A program made the position numbers and the translations under genes. A model generated the notes under the pieces. It saw nothing but the letters and a program-made list of their open reading frames with translations, was not told the DNA's origin and made no database searches. Source: Paenibacillaceae bacterium (GTDB taxonomy: Bacteria; Bacillota; Bacilli; Paenibacillales; Paenibacillaceae). Taken from it: a stretch of 64,000 nucleotides of DNA. Shown here piece by piece: positions 41,381 through 50,087 of the stretch (positions within the stretch are counted from its first letter, which is position 1; the number at the start of each line of letters is the position of its first letter). Location: positions 65,037 through 129,036 of the forward strand of contig CAAFUF010000001.1 of the NCBI GenBank assembly GCA_900766135.1. Direction: 5' to 3'.

Positions 41381-43603
41381 ATGGATAAAATGCTAGGCCG
41401 CCTGTCTCGTCTTGTGGCAGGCCGAAGAACCAAGTGGATTACGCTGGCCGTCTGGATTCTGCTTGCCGGCGGATTAAGCGCCGTATGGCCCAGCGTCAAC
41501 TCGATGGAGCGGAACAATGCGGCCAATTTGGATGCGAACCAGCCCTCGGTGATCGCCGAACGGCTGGCGGAGCTGGAGTTCCCAAGCGACAGCGGCATCC
41601 CCGCTTTAACGGTTTGGACGCGCGAAGGCGGGCTTACGGATGAGGATTACGTCGACCTGCAGAAGCTGGCGTCGTACTTCACAACCCATCCGGTGGAAGG
41701 GATGGATCTGGTGCTCCCGCTGGAGCAAATGCCGCTGCCGATTCTCAAGCAGCAGGCGTCCGAAGACGGCACGACGTGGGTACTGCCGTTCTTTTTCGCC
41801 AAAGGGACAGAAACCGAAGTCATGAAAACGGGCATGGAGGAGATCCGCGGCCAAGCCGAGGCGATCTTCGGCAGCGATCCTTTTGACGCCAAGCTCGGGG
41901 ACGATGGACTGGCGGCAAGAGTGTCCGGGCCGGCCGGCATCTCGATCGATGCGGTAGGGCTGTTTTCGAGCGCCGACGTTTCGCTCATGATCGCCACCGT
42001 CTTGATCGTGCTGATTCTTCTGCTGCTGATTTACCGTTCGCCGATCCTGGCGATCATTCCGCTGATCGCCGTGGGCTTTGCTTACGGCGTAGCCGGGCCG
42101 ATCCTTGGCAAAATGGCGGAGCAGGGCTGGATTACCGTCGACTCGCAAGCCATTTCGATCATGACCGTGCTGCTGTTCGGGGCGGGAACCGATTATTGCT
42201 TGTTCCTGATCTCCCATTTCCGGCAGCTGTTGACGGAAGAGAAGGAGAAGTCGAAAGCGCTGGCGGCTGCGGTAAAAGGCTCATCAGGAGCGATTGCCAT
42301 GAGCGGATTTACCGTCGTGATCGCCCTACTGGTGCTGCTGTTGGCCAAATTCGGCTCGGTGCAGCGCTTCGGCGTACCGTTCAGCTTGTCAATCCTGATC
42401 ATGGGGATCGCGAGCTTGACGCTGGTGCCGGCGTTGCTGGCGATTTTGGGACGGTCTTCCTTCTTTCCGTTTATTCCGCGCACGCCGGAAATGCAGGAGG
42501 AACGGGCGAAACGCCGGGGGAAACCCGCACGTCAGGGAAAACCCAAAGCGTCGGCCGGCTGGATCGGGCGAACGGTGACGAAGCGGCCTTGGACGATTTT
42601 TATCGTGACGACCTTGGTCCTGGGCGTGTTGGCCTCGCAGGCGACCCGGATCGAATATACCGTCGACCTGCTCTCCTCTTTCCCCGAGGATACGCCTTCC
42701 CGGGAAGGGTTTGCGGTGATCGCCGATAAATTTACGCCGGGAGAATTGGCTCCGGTCAAATTGATGGTTGATACGGAAGGCAAAGATATCGACCTGCAAG
42801 GCACGTTTAGCCGTTTGCCTTATGTCAGCCGGGCGTCCGAGCCGGCTAGCGGCAAGACGAACCCCGACATTCGGGCCGTCGAACTGCAGTTCAACCTCAA
42901 TCCCTATTCAAATGAAGCGATGAAGCATATTCCGGAGCTGCGGCAAGCTGCGACAAGCTTGCTGGCGGACCAAGGCATCGGCGAAGCGGAGGACAAGGTC
43001 TGGATTAGCGGGCAAACCGCAACGCAATACGATACCGAAAACACCAATGCGCGCGATACGAAAGTCATTATCCCGATCGTCATCGGGCTGATCGCTTTGC
43101 TGCTGCTCGTCTATCTTCGCTCGCTTGTCGCGATGGCGTACTTGATTCTGACCGTCGTATTATCTTATTTTGCGGCGCTGGGCATCGGCTGGGTTGTCCT
43201 ACACGACCTGATGGGCAACGCGGCGATTCAAGGATTGATCCCGCTGTATGCCTTCGTCTTCCTGGTCGCGCTAGGAGAGGACTATAACATCTTCCTGATC
43301 TCGAGTATATGGAGAAAGCGCAAGGTCATGCCGCTGAAAGATGCCATCCGCGAAGGCGTGAATGAAACCGGGAACGTGATTACTTCGGCCGGTTTGATCC
43401 TGGCCGGAACGTTTGCCGTACTCGCGACGTTACCGATTCAAGTCCTGGTGCAATTCGGCATTATCGCCGCGATCGGGGTGCTGCTCGACACGTTCCTCGT
43501 TCGTCCGTTTCTCGTGCCGGCTATCACGATGCTGCTTGGCCAAGCGGCGTTTTGGCCGTCCAAAGCAGGAAGCTTGGGGCAGGAAGGCGCAGAAGGCAAA
43601 TAA
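41381..43603 (+). CDS. MMPL family (RND-type) transporter
   Basis: A 740-residue membrane exporter. It has two repeats, each with one helix, an external domain and five more helices. MMPL signatures are GAGTDYCLFLISHF in the first half and the matching GEDYNIFLISSI in the second, containing the proton-relay Asp-Tyr pairs. I favour the ATG at 41381, 12 bases after AAGGGAG; the ATG at 41369 directly abuts that RBS. It is controlled by the divergent TetR gene. Likely substrates are lipids, surfactants or drugs. Confidence 0.92.
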   Translation: MDKMLGRLSRLVAGRRTKWITLAVWILLAGGLSAVWPSVNSMERNNAANLDANQPSVIAERLAELEFPSDSGIPALTVWTREGGLTDEDYVDLQKLASYFTTHPVEGMDLVLPLEQMPLPILKQQASEDGTTWVLPFFFAKGTETEVMKTGMEEIRGQAEAIFGSDPFDAKLGDDGLAARVSGPAGISIDAVGLFSSADVSLMIATVLIVLILLLLIYRSPILAIIPLIAVGFAYGVAGPILGKMAEQGWITVDSQAISIMTVLLFGAGTDYCLFLISHFRQLLTEEKEKSKALAAAVKGSSGAIAMSGFTVVIALLVLLLAKFGSVQRFGVPFSLSILIMGIASLTLVPALLAILGRSSFFPFIPRTPEMQEERAKRRGKPARQGKPKASAGWIGRTVTKRPWTIFIVTTLVLGVLASQATRIEYTVDLLSSFPEDTPSREGFAVIADKFTPGELAPVKLMVDTEGKDIDLQGTFSRLPYVSRASEPASGKTNPDIRAVELQFNLNPYSNEAMKHIPELRQAATSLLADQGIGEAEDKVWISGQTATQYDTENTNARDTKVIIPIVIGLIALLLLVYLRSLVAMAYLILTVVLSYFAALGIGWVVLHDLMGNAAIQGLIPLYAFVFLVALGEDYNIFLISSIWRKRKVMPLKDAIREGVNETGNVITSAGLILAGTFAVLATLPIQVLVQFGIIAAIGVLLDTFLVRPFLVPAITMLLGQAAFWPSKAGSLGQEGAEGK

Positions 43604-43636
43604 ATCATAAATTTGGTTTTGCACGATAGATCATAG

Positions 43637-43687
43637 AAGCACCCGAGGTTCCGCCGGATCAGGCAGGGGCTTCGGGTGCTTTTTTTG
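43637..43687 (+). terminator. Terminator of the MMPL gene
   Basis: AAGCACCCGA / TCGGGTGCTT form a 10-bp stem with a long GC-rich loop, followed by TTTTTT. Confidence 0.85.
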
Positions 43688-43779
43688 ACAACAGCAGGGG
43701 CTACATATTTCCCGTACCGAGGCCGCACAATAGGTGGATGGCGGAGCCGATGAAATTCCATGAAACGGGGGACGATGTG

Positions 43780-45174
43780 ATGGCGAAGGCGCAAAACGGA
43801 GAGGGAAAAAAGGGGGATTTACGCTGGTGGCAGCTCTCTTTGCTAGGGGTGGCGTCGACCATTGGCACCGGTTATTTTCTCGGATCGGGCATCGGGATCC
43901 GCATGGCGGGCCCATCCATCCTGATCGCGTTTCTTCTGGCTGCGGTCGGTACCTATACGGTGTTTGAGGTGCTGGCTCGAATGACCGCGGATCGACCGGA
44001 GCAAGGCTCCTTCCGTTCCTATGCGAAACGGGCTTTTGGACGTTGGGCGGGCTTCGGCAGCGGCTGGGTGTATTGGAGCTCGGAGCTGCTTATCATGGGC
44101 AGCCAATTGACGGCGTTATCCCTGTTCTCGCGTTTTTGGTTCCCCGGGATGCCGATGTGGATTTTTGCGATCGGATATGCGGTGCTGGGACTTGGCGTGA
44201 TTCTGCTCGGCAATAAGGTGTTCGATTCGATGGAAAATGTTCTGTCGGTGATCAAAATCGCCGCCATCTTCATGTTCCTGGTCGTGGCCGGAGCCGCGTT
44301 GATGGGCTGGATTCCCGGAGGCGGCGGTAAAACGCCGGAATTTCCGCACACGGCAAAGACCTTCTTTCCGGCCGGGGGAATGGGGCTGTGGTCGGGATTC
44401 ATCTTTGCGTTTTATGCCTTCGGCGGGATCGAAGTGATGGGCATGATGGCTATTCGGCTGCGTGATCCGAAAGAAGCGCCGAAGTCCGGCACGATCATGC
44501 TGCTGCTGCTCTCGGCGGTGTACCTGCTGTCGGTGGGGCTTGCGGTTACCATGGTCGCCTGGAATGCCGTCGACCCGAAGCGAAGTCCATTTGTTACGGC
44601 CCTCGGCAAATATCCGCTGCCTTTTATTCCCCACGTGTTTAACGGCGTGCTGATCGTGGCCGGCTTTTCTACGATGGTGGCCTCGTTGTATGCGGTGACG
44701 ACCATGCTCGTTACGCTCGCCAAGGACAAGGATGCGCCGCCCTTGTTTGCCCGGAAGGGTTGGCGGGAACGCCCGCTGTTTGCCATTGGCTTAACCGCCG
44801 CCGGACTTGCCGCTTCCGTGGTGCTATCCTTCGTGATGCCGGGGCGGATTTACGAGTACATTACAACGTCGGCGGGATTGCTGCTGCTTTATAACTGGTT
44901 TTTTATTCTCGTTACGTCGGGCAAGCTGCTCAAACTCAGCGCGTTTGGGCAAGTCAAACGGTGGGGCGGCATGGCTTTGATCGCTTTAGCGGTGACGGGA
45001 ACCTTGTTTCATGACACGAGTCGGCCGGGATTTTGGGGCAGCTTGGCATTTGTCGGCGTCATCGGGATCGTCACGCTTATCATGCAGTTTGCCGTCTGGA
45101 AGCCCGGAAAGCAGGTCAAGCGGCGGGGCCGCCCGGCCAAATCGCTGGTTCTGCGCCCGAAGCGAACGACATGA
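43780..45174 (+). CDS. Amino acid permease (APC superfamily)
   Basis: A 464-residue secondary transporter with about 12 membrane helices. The first helix carries the APC hallmark (SLLGVASTIGTGYFLGSGIGIRMAGPSI), and the GGIEVMGMMAIRLRDPKEAPKSG loop is typical of the amino-acid transporter branch. The start is assigned to the ATG at 43780 after ACGGGGGACGATGTG; an ATG at 43738 would add 14 residues. Its stop codon abuts that of the convergent LysE gene with no space for a terminator. Substrate unknown. Confidence 0.88.
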   Translation: MAKAQNGEGKKGDLRWWQLSLLGVASTIGTGYFLGSGIGIRMAGPSILIAFLLAAVGTYTVFEVLARMTADRPEQGSFRSYAKRAFGRWAGFGSGWVYWSSELLIMGSQLTALSLFSRFWFPGMPMWIFAIGYAVLGLGVILLGNKVFDSMENVLSVIKIAAIFMFLVVAGAALMGWIPGGGGKTPEFPHTAKTFFPAGGMGLWSGFIFAFYAFGGIEVMGMMAIRLRDPKEAPKSGTIMLLLLSAVYLLSVGLAVTMVAWNAVDPKRSPFVTALGKYPLPFIPHVFNGVLIVAGFSTMVASLYAVTTMLVTLAKDKDAPPLFARKGWRERPLFAIGLTAAGLAASVVLSFVMPGRIYEYITTSAGLLLLYNWFFILVTSGKLLKLSAFGQVKRWGGMALIALAVTGTLFHDTSRPGFWGSLAFVGVIGIVTLIMQFAVWKPGKQVKRRGRPAKSLVLRPKRTT

Positions 45175-45807
45175 CTACAGCCGCTCCGCTAACAGTAAGG
45201 CGGCCTGATAACCAAAATACAGTCCGAAGCCGATTAAGGACACGCCGGACAGCACTGAAATGAGGACCAAAATCCGGTTTGTCAGCAGTTTGCGGAACAC
45301 GCTGGCGAACCCGGCCATGGTGAAATCCCATAATAACAGCCCGACGATAATGGCACCGCTGTTGATCAACAGGTCCTGCGTTTGCACTTGATTTGCGGCT
45401 TGAGCCAATACCGAACCGTAAATCCCCAGCCAGAACAAAATGGACAGCGGGTTGCTGACGGACATGAGAAATCCGGAGAAGAACGATTTTTTCAGCGGCT
45501 CGCTGCCTCTCATTGCACCGTCCGGGACTTTTCCGGCTTGCTTCAGGCTGTCGATTCCGATATAGGTGAGCACGAAGAAACCGAACAACCAAAGGAACGT
45601 TCTCATGAACGGGGTGTTCAGAAAGTGGACCACGCCGAAATAAACGAGCAGCATGTACAACAGATCGGCGGATAGGGCGCCAAGGCCGACAAACCAGGCG
45701 TGCAGGAACCCGCCGCGGATGCCTTTGTCCAGTTGGGCGGCATTCACCGGCCCGATGGGGGCGGATAAAGATAAACCAAGGAGCACATAGCTAAGAAAGC
45801 TGTTCAT
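45175..45807 (-). CDS. LysE/RhtB family exporter
   Basis: A 210-residue membrane protein with six predicted helices. The opening (SYVLLGLSLSAPIGPVNAAQLDKGIRGGFLHAWFVGLGALSADLLYMLLVYFGV) is the LysE/RhtB signature for export of amino acids or related small molecules. The ATG at 45807 follows TTGGAGGTTTTCGCG. It is divergent from the metallo-hydrolase/TetR pair, with an operator-like double dyad between them, so it may share their control. Confidence 0.88.
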   Translation of the reverse strand: MNSFLSYVLLGLSLSAPIGPVNAAQLDKGIRGGFLHAWFVGLGALSADLLYMLLVYFGVVHFLNTPFMRTFLWLFGFFVLTYIGIDSLKQAGKVPDGAMRGSEPLKKSFFSGFLMSVSNPLSILFWLGIYGSVLAQAANQVQTQDLLINSGAIIVGLLLWDFTMAGFASVFRKLLTNRILVLISVLSGVSLIGFGLYFGYQAALLLAERL

Positions 45808-45910
45808 CGCGAAAACCTCCAACAGTCGTAAATTAAATCGCTGCTTGTACAGCATATTCGGCCAGGGACGCTTGTACGACTTCTGATATTGGGGAAAATG
45901 CATCTTGCAA

Positions 45911-45953
45911 AACTAAAGCCATTAGTTTAAACTAAAACTAAAGGTATTAGTTT
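45911..45953. promoter_or_regulatory. Duplicated 18-bp operator-like dyad
   Basis: AACTAAAGCCATTAGTTT (45911-45928) and AACTAAAGGTATTAGTTT (45936-45953) are two copies of AACTAA-N5-TTAGTT spaced 25 bp apart. The junction also forms a perfect 14-bp palindrome TTAGTTTAAACTAA (45922-45935). It precedes the metallo-hydrolase/TetR operon and is a likely TetR site. Confidence 0.65.
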
Positions 45954-45977
45954 TTTTGGGAGAGAGAGGCGAAAAAA

Positions 45978-46760
45978 ATGAAAAAAACAAAATATGGGCA
46001 GTTAATGCAACTGTCTTTTATGCCCCGGCTGTTTCCGGTGAACTGTTATTTGGTGGAGGAAGAGGATGGCGTTACGTTAATCGACGCGGCTTTGCCTTAC
46101 AGCGCCAATGGAATTCTTCAGGCGGTGCAAGAGATCGGCAAGCCGCTGACGCGTATCGTCCTGACCCATGTACATGACGACCATGTGGGCGCGCTCGATG
46201 CTTTGAAAGCTAGGCTTCCCGAGGTTCCGGTATACGTATCCCTCCGCGATGCGCGCCTGATGGACGGCGATGTCTCGCTTGATCCCGGGGAGCCGTCTAC
46301 TCCCATTCGCGGCGGGGTGCCGAAAAAATTGATCAGCCGTGCCGATGTGACGTTTACGGAGGGGGAACGCATCGGCTCGCTGCTGACCGTGGCGGCGCCA
46401 GGTCATACGCCGGGTTCGTTTGCCCTGCTCGATACGCGGAGCGGCGCGCTCATCGCGGGCGATGCCTTCCAAACCCGGGCGGGCATCGCCGTGAGCGGCA
46501 CCGTGCGTCCGCTGTTTCCGTTTCCGGCGCTCGCCACCTGGCACAAGAAAACCGCGCTCGCCAGCGCACGCAAATTGGCTGGCCTGAAGCCCTCGCTGCT
46601 GGCGGTCGGGCACGGTCCTGTGCTGAAGCAGCCGGCTGCCGCCATAGCCAAAGCGATTGCAGCGGCCGAACGGGCATTAGGGACGATGCCGGCAGCAACC
46701 GCAGCAACGGCGGAAACCGGCCGGAAGGAGAATGAGCATGTCGCCAAGAATCGGGATTGA
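45978..46760 (+). CDS. MBL-fold metallo-hydrolase
   Basis: A 260-residue metallo-beta-lactamase-fold protein. The core motif is THVHDDHVGA (HxHxDH), followed by APGHTPGSFAL and ALIAGDAF metal ligands. The N-terminus FMPRLFPVNCYLVEEEDGVTLIDAAL is typical of the YflN/glyoxalase-like group. The RBS is GAGAGAGGCG. Its last codons overlap the start of the TetR gene. A C-terminal Ala/Thr-rich tail (TMPAATAATAETG) is not part of the fold. Substrate unknown. Confidence 0.87.
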   Translation: MKKTKYGQLMQLSFMPRLFPVNCYLVEEEDGVTLIDAALPYSANGILQAVQEIGKPLTRIVLTHVHDDHVGALDALKARLPEVPVYVSLRDARLMDGDVSLDPGEPSTPIRGGVPKKLISRADVTFTEGERIGSLLTVAAPGHTPGSFALLDTRSGALIAGDAFQTRAGIAVSGTVRPLFPFPALATWHKKTALASARKLAGLKPSLLAVGHGPVLKQPAAAIAKAIAAAERALGTMPAATAATAETGRKENEHVAKNRD

Positions 46761-47310
46761 CGGCATGGCGGTGCTGACGGCGGCCGTAGACGTGGCCAAC
46801 GCGGAAGGGCTGGAGGCGGTGACGATCACCTCGGTTGCCAAGAAGCTGGGCATTCGGCCGCCTTCTCTCTATAACCACGTGAGCGGCCTGGAGCAAATAC
46901 GCACGGAGCTGGCCGTATACGCGCTGGACCGTTTATATGAGCATATTTCCGCCGCCGTCGGAGATCGGGCAGGGGAAGCGGCGATCCGGCGCTTCGCGGA
47001 AGCTTATCTCGAGTTTGCCCGTTCCTGTCCCGGACTGTACGATGCGGCGCAAGCGGCGCCGGGGCCCGAACACCCCTTGCTGCAGGAAGCCGGTGTTCGC
47101 CTGGTGGATTTGATCCTGCGTTATCTCGGCAGCTATCCGCTTACGGAGGAGCAAGCCCTGCATGCCGTTCGCGGGCTGCGGAGCTTGATTCACGGCTTCG
47201 CCTCGCTGGAACGCCGCGGAGCGTTTGGTCTTCCGCTTGAGCTGAAGGATAGCCTGACGTTTAATCTCGGCCTGTATCTCGGCGGATTGGACCAAATCAA
47301 GCCGTATTGA
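46738..47310 (+). CDS. TetR/AcrR family regulator with WHG-type C-terminal domain
   Basis: A 190-residue regulator. The HTH region is VLTAAVDVANAEGLEAVTITSVAKKLGIRPPSLYNHVSGLEQI. The C-terminal half (GLRSLIHGFASLERRGAFGLPLELKDSLTFNLGLYLGGL) resembles the WHG domain of one TetR subgroup. The ATG at 46738 lies eight bases after GGAAGGAG; the ATG at 46732 is only two bases from it. The gene overlaps the metallo-hydrolase and probably represses that operon via the double dyad at 45911. Confidence 0.88.
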   Translation: MSPRIGIDGMAVLTAAVDVANAEGLEAVTITSVAKKLGIRPPSLYNHVSGLEQIRTELAVYALDRLYEHISAAVGDRAGEAAIRRFAEAYLEFARSCPGLYDAAQAAPGPEHPLLQEAGVRLVDLILRYLGSYPLTEEQALHAVRGLRSLIHGFASLERRGAFGLPLELKDSLTFNLGLYLGGLDQIKPY

Positions 47311-47334
47311 CAACGATTTTTCGACTATGATACT
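47307..47334 (+). promoter_or_regulatory. Predicted promoter of the YqkE-like gene
   Basis: TTGACA (47307-47312), which overlaps the TetR stop codon, and GATACT (47329-47334) are separated by 16 bp. Confidence 0.5.
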
Positions 47335-47381
47335 TTAGGCTTGAACCAAGAGGAACGCAAGGAAACCGAGGTGAAGCATCC

Positions 47382-47648
47382 ATGGGAAAGAAGAAAGGAC
47401 GTTCCGTGCAAAATACGTCGGCCAACGCGGCGGCGGATAAACCGGCGACGCTGAAGGATCTCCTTGGCGAGGATACGCTGGCCAAGCTGAAGGCGCAAGC
47501 CAACGAGCTGAAGAAGGATGAGGAGCGCCGCCAGGAGGAAGCACGCATCCGCAAGGAGGAAGCGCGCCGGGCTGAGCAGAAACGGCTCGACAACGATTTC
47601 GAGCACCTGCTGAATACGAGCGATCAGGACTGGCACAAGTATAAATAA
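47382..47648 (+). CDS. YqkE-like small charged protein (DUF3886)
   Basis: An 88-residue soluble, strongly charged protein. After a basic start (GKKKGRSVQN) it contains LKDLLGEDTLAKLKAQANELKKDEERRQEEARIRKEEARRAEQKRL, predicted to form one long helix or coiled coil, and ends FEHLLNTSDQDWHKYK. This matches the short DUF3886/YqkE proteins of Bacillales as I recall them. Function unknown. The start lies after a weak GAAGCATCC. It is monocistronic and followed by a terminator. Confidence 0.72.
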   Translation: MGKKKGRSVQNTSANAAADKPATLKDLLGEDTLAKLKAQANELKKDEERRQEEARIRKEEARRAEQKRLDNDFEHLLNTSDQDWHKYK

Positions 47649-47712
47649 GGCGATATGGCGATGAAGCCAATATAGCAACCATAGCAATTGGCAAGGAAGG
47701 CAACGGCTTTGC

Positions 47713-47741
47713 GGCTCCTGGAAGCGGGAGCCTTTATTTTT
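47713..47741 (+). terminator. Terminator of the YqkE-like gene
   Basis: GGCTCC / GGAGCC with an 8-base loop is followed by TTTATTTTT. Confidence 0.8.
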
Positions 47742-47768
47742 GCGCGAAGGGCCTAAGGAGGTGGGTTA

Positions 47769-48128
47769 GTGGAACACATCGGGGCGTGGATCCTCTTTTT
47801 CCTGTTGATCGTGGTGCTGGGGTTGTTTAACCGGAAGTTCAAATATTCGGCCAAGCTCCGGGAATCTTATGAAGAGTTGACCTCGCTGGCGGACCGGACC
47901 CGCAAAGGCCGGACGACGAAGGCGGATTTGGCGCGCTGGGATGCTACACTGGCGCGGCTGGAGAAGCATCCGAGCGAATATAACAAGCTGGATCAGGAGA
48001 TACGCTTGTGCGAGGCTTACGTTCATTACTTGGAGCGGCATTATCCGGAGGATGAGCGGCTGCCGAAGCTGCGCGAAGCGGCGGGGTTCCGAAAGGATTC
48101 CGTCTGGGGGATCAAAATGAAATCTTGA
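47769..48128 (+). CDS. Small membrane-anchored protein of unknown function
   Basis: A 119-residue protein that I do not recognise. It has one N-terminal membrane helix (WILFFLLIVVLGLF, about residues 7-20) followed by a charged helical cytoplasmic domain (LRESYEELTSLADRTRKGRTTKADLARWDATLARLEKHPSEYNKLDQEIRLCEAYVHYLERHYPEDERLPKLREAAGF). The start is a GTG preceded by AAGGAGGTGGGTTA. It sits between the YqkE-like gene and an XRE regulator with its own promoter. No enzymatic motif is visible. Confidence 0.65.
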   Translation: MEHIGAWILFFLLIVVLGLFNRKFKYSAKLRESYEELTSLADRTRKGRTTKADLARWDATLARLEKHPSEYNKLDQEIRLCEAYVHYLERHYPEDERLPKLREAAGFRKDSVWGIKMKS

Positions 48129-48130
48129 TT

Positions 48131-48159
48131 TTGACAGTTCCAGCGGGTCGTGATACCAT
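48131..48159 (+). promoter_or_regulatory. Predicted promoter of the XRE regulator/deformylase unit
   Basis: TTGACA (48131-48136) and TACCAT (48154-48159) with a 17-bp spacer, 36 bp before the start codon. Confidence 0.55.
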
Positions 48160-48195
48160 GGTGAAGTCCAAAACTTTTGACATTTGGTGGTGCCG

Positions 48196-48387
48196 ATGAA
48201 CAATAAGATCAAGCAATTCCGCAAGCGGCTGGGTTTAACCCAGAATGAGCTGGCCGCGGAATGCGGCGTGACGCGCCAAACGATCAATAGCGTGGAGAAC
48301 AACCGGTACGACCCGACGCTAGAGCTTGCATTCAAGCTTGCGCACATTTTGCAAACGAAGGTGGATGAACTGTTTATCTATGAGTAA
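48196..48387 (+). CDS. Short XRE-family HTH regulator
   Basis: A 63-residue single-domain DNA-binding protein of the Cro/CI type: MNNKIKQFRKRLGLTQNELAAECGVTRQTINSVENNRYDPTLELAFKLAHILQTKVDELF. Length and sequence match the small YgzD/YozG-like regulators that usually accompany a membrane protein. Here the next gene is a peptide deformylase that overlaps its last 8 bases, so the two are co-transcribed, an unusual pairing. The RBS (GGTGGT) is weak. Confidence 0.88.
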   Translation: MNNKIKQFRKRLGLTQNELAAECGVTRQTINSVENNRYDPTLELAFKLAHILQTKVDELFIYE

Positions 48388-48961
48388 ATTCAACCGCGAT
48401 TACATCATTACGATGGATGATATTGTAAGAGAAGGGGAACCTATTCTTAGGGTGGTGACGGAGCCCGTCAGCGTGCCCCCGACCGAGGAAGACCGCGAGG
48501 AAATGGCGGCGATGCTGCAATTCCTGAAGAATAGCCAGGATCCGGAGATCTCGAAGAAATACAAGCTGCGCGCGGGCGTGGGATTATCGGCGAACCAGAT
48601 CGGGCTGAACAAGCGGATGTTCGCTGCCCTGCTGACGGACGAGAACGGCAAAGACCGGCCGCTGGCCCTGTATAATCCGAAGATCATCAGCCATTCCCAG
48701 GCGATGACGTATTTGCCGGAGAGCGAAGGCTGCTTGTCGGTAGATCGACCCGTGCAAGGATTCGTTCCGCGCTATGAGAAGGTCCAGATCAAAGCCTGCG
48801 ACGAAGCGGGGAACGAGGTCAAGCTGCGTTTTAAAGGCTTTGACGCGATCGTGATGCAGCATGAGATCGACCATTTGAACGGCATCATGTTTTATGATCA
48901 TATTAATCCGGAGCACCCTTTCAAGCTGCCGAGCGGCGTGACGATTTCCAGCTTATATTGA
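48380..48961 (+). CDS. def: Peptide deformylase
   Basis: A 194-residue metalloenzyme that removes the formyl group from nascent proteins. The three motifs are present: GVGLSANQ at 66-73 (Ser where Ala is usual), EGCLS at 116-120 with metal ligand Cys118, and HEIDH at 161-165. The longer N-terminus and the insertion between motifs 1 and 2 fit Gram-positive type-2 deformylases. I use the ATG at 48380, which overlaps the XRE gene; an internal ATG at 48413 would remove the first 11 residues. Bacilli often have two deformylase genes, so this may not be the only copy. Confidence 0.92.
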   Translation: MSKFNRDYIITMDDIVREGEPILRVVTEPVSVPPTEEDREEMAAMLQFLKNSQDPEISKKYKLRAGVGLSANQIGLNKRMFAALLTDENGKDRPLALYNPKIISHSQAMTYLPESEGCLSVDRPVQGFVPRYEKVQIKACDEAGNEVKLRFKGFDAIVMQHEIDHLNGIMFYDHINPEHPFKLPSGVTISSLY

Positions 48962-49202
48962 GAAACGGCGCTGCCACGGGAAAGCCTGCAAAAGTGCAGG
49001 AATTTTAGCCATATGTCCTGATTACGCTCAAAAAGATGCAAAAATGCATGTATTTTTCCGCAAAACCCGGAATTGGAGCATTTTCTTGGACTAAACCTGT
49101 ATTTTTGCAGGAATTTCCTGACTTATTCTCAAATCAGGAACAAAACCTGCACTTTTGCAGGAATTACGTAACCGACGGCTGCGATTGAATATAGTTTGAA
49201 AA
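48962..49202. repeat. Intergenic cluster of TGCAAAAGTGCA-type palindromes
   Basis: Four related palindromes lie in 180 bp: CCTGCAAAAGTGCAGG (48985-49000), ATGCAAAAATGCAT (49036-49049), CCTGTATTTTTGCAGG (49096-49111) and CCTGCACTTTTGCAGG (49146-49161), each followed or preceded by GGAATT. The same family occurs upstream of the GH42 gene at 2728 and 2780. No gene is visible. One copy could serve as a weak terminator for the deformylase unit. Confidence 0.75.
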
Positions 49203-49220
49203 ATGAACGGAGGAATTCCC

Positions 49221-49901
49221 TTGTCAACCCCATCCCAATCCATTACCGCCATGATCGATCATACGCTGCTGAAGGCGGACGCCGGACGCGCCGCCATCAT
49301 AAAGCTGGCCGAAGAAGCCAAACAATACGGTTTTGCTTCCGTATGCGTCAACCCGACCTGGGTAAAGACCGCTGCGGAGATCTTGAAAGACTCCCCGGTC
49401 AAGGTCTGCACGGTGATCGGCTTTCCGCTGGGCGCTTCGGCGCCGGAAGTCAAGGCGTTTGAAGCCGCCCATGCCATTGCCGAAGGCGCAGGCGAAGTCG
49501 ATATGGTCATCAACATCGGCGCGCTCAAGGACGGCGACGATGAATTCGTCCGCCGCGATATCGCCGGGGTCGTTCAGGCCGCGGCCGGCAAAGCGCTGGT
49601 GAAGGTCATCCTCGAAACCTGCCTGCTTACCGACGAGGAAATCGTCCGGGCCAGCAAGCTGTCCGTCGAAGCCGGAGCCGATTTCGTCAAAACGTCCACC
49701 GGGTTTTCGACCGGCGGAGCCACCGTGGAAGCAGTCGAGCTCATGCGCAAAACGGTGGGCCCAAACGTCGGCGTGAAGGCGTCCGGCGGCGTCCGTTCGC
49801 TGGCTGATGCCGAAGCGATGATTAAGGCGGGGGCAACGCGCCTGGGCACCAGTGCCGGTGTGGCCATCGCCCAAGGGCAAAGCGGTCAAAGCAGCTATTA
49901 A
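49221..49901 (+). CDS. deoC: Deoxyribose-phosphate aldolase
   Basis: A 226-residue aldolase that splits 2-deoxyribose-5-phosphate into glyceraldehyde-3-phosphate and acetaldehyde in deoxynucleoside catabolism. The class I barrel shows IDHTLLKADA, EVDMVINIGALKDGD (catalytic Asp), Schiff-base Lys157 in DFVKTSTGF and the second Lys in VKASGGVR. A TTG start at 49221 is preferred because AACGGAGGAATTCCC precedes it; an ATG at 49203 lies upstream of that RBS. Other deo genes are not adjacent. Confidence 0.95.
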   Translation: MSTPSQSITAMIDHTLLKADAGRAAIIKLAEEAKQYGFASVCVNPTWVKTAAEILKDSPVKVCTVIGFPLGASAPEVKAFEAAHAIAEGAGEVDMVINIGALKDGDDEFVRRDIAGVVQAAAGKALVKVILETCLLTDEEIVRASKLSVEAGADFVKTSTGFSTGGATVEAVELMRKTVGPNVGVKASGGVRSLADAEAMIKAGATRLGTSAGVAIAQGQSGQSSY

Positions 49902-50087
49902 GAAGAAATCCGGCATAAGCCGGTTTCAAAAGCTTCATGAGGTGAAACAGGGTGCTATTCCAGAGCGGTTGTGGGGTAGCATCCTTTTTTCGTCCATCCA
50001 AACTTTTTTTGGACTCTTTCCGTTACAGCTACAGATGCCTCCCGCGGAAGGCACAACTTGATAAAACGCTCGGAAAAGAGGAACAGT

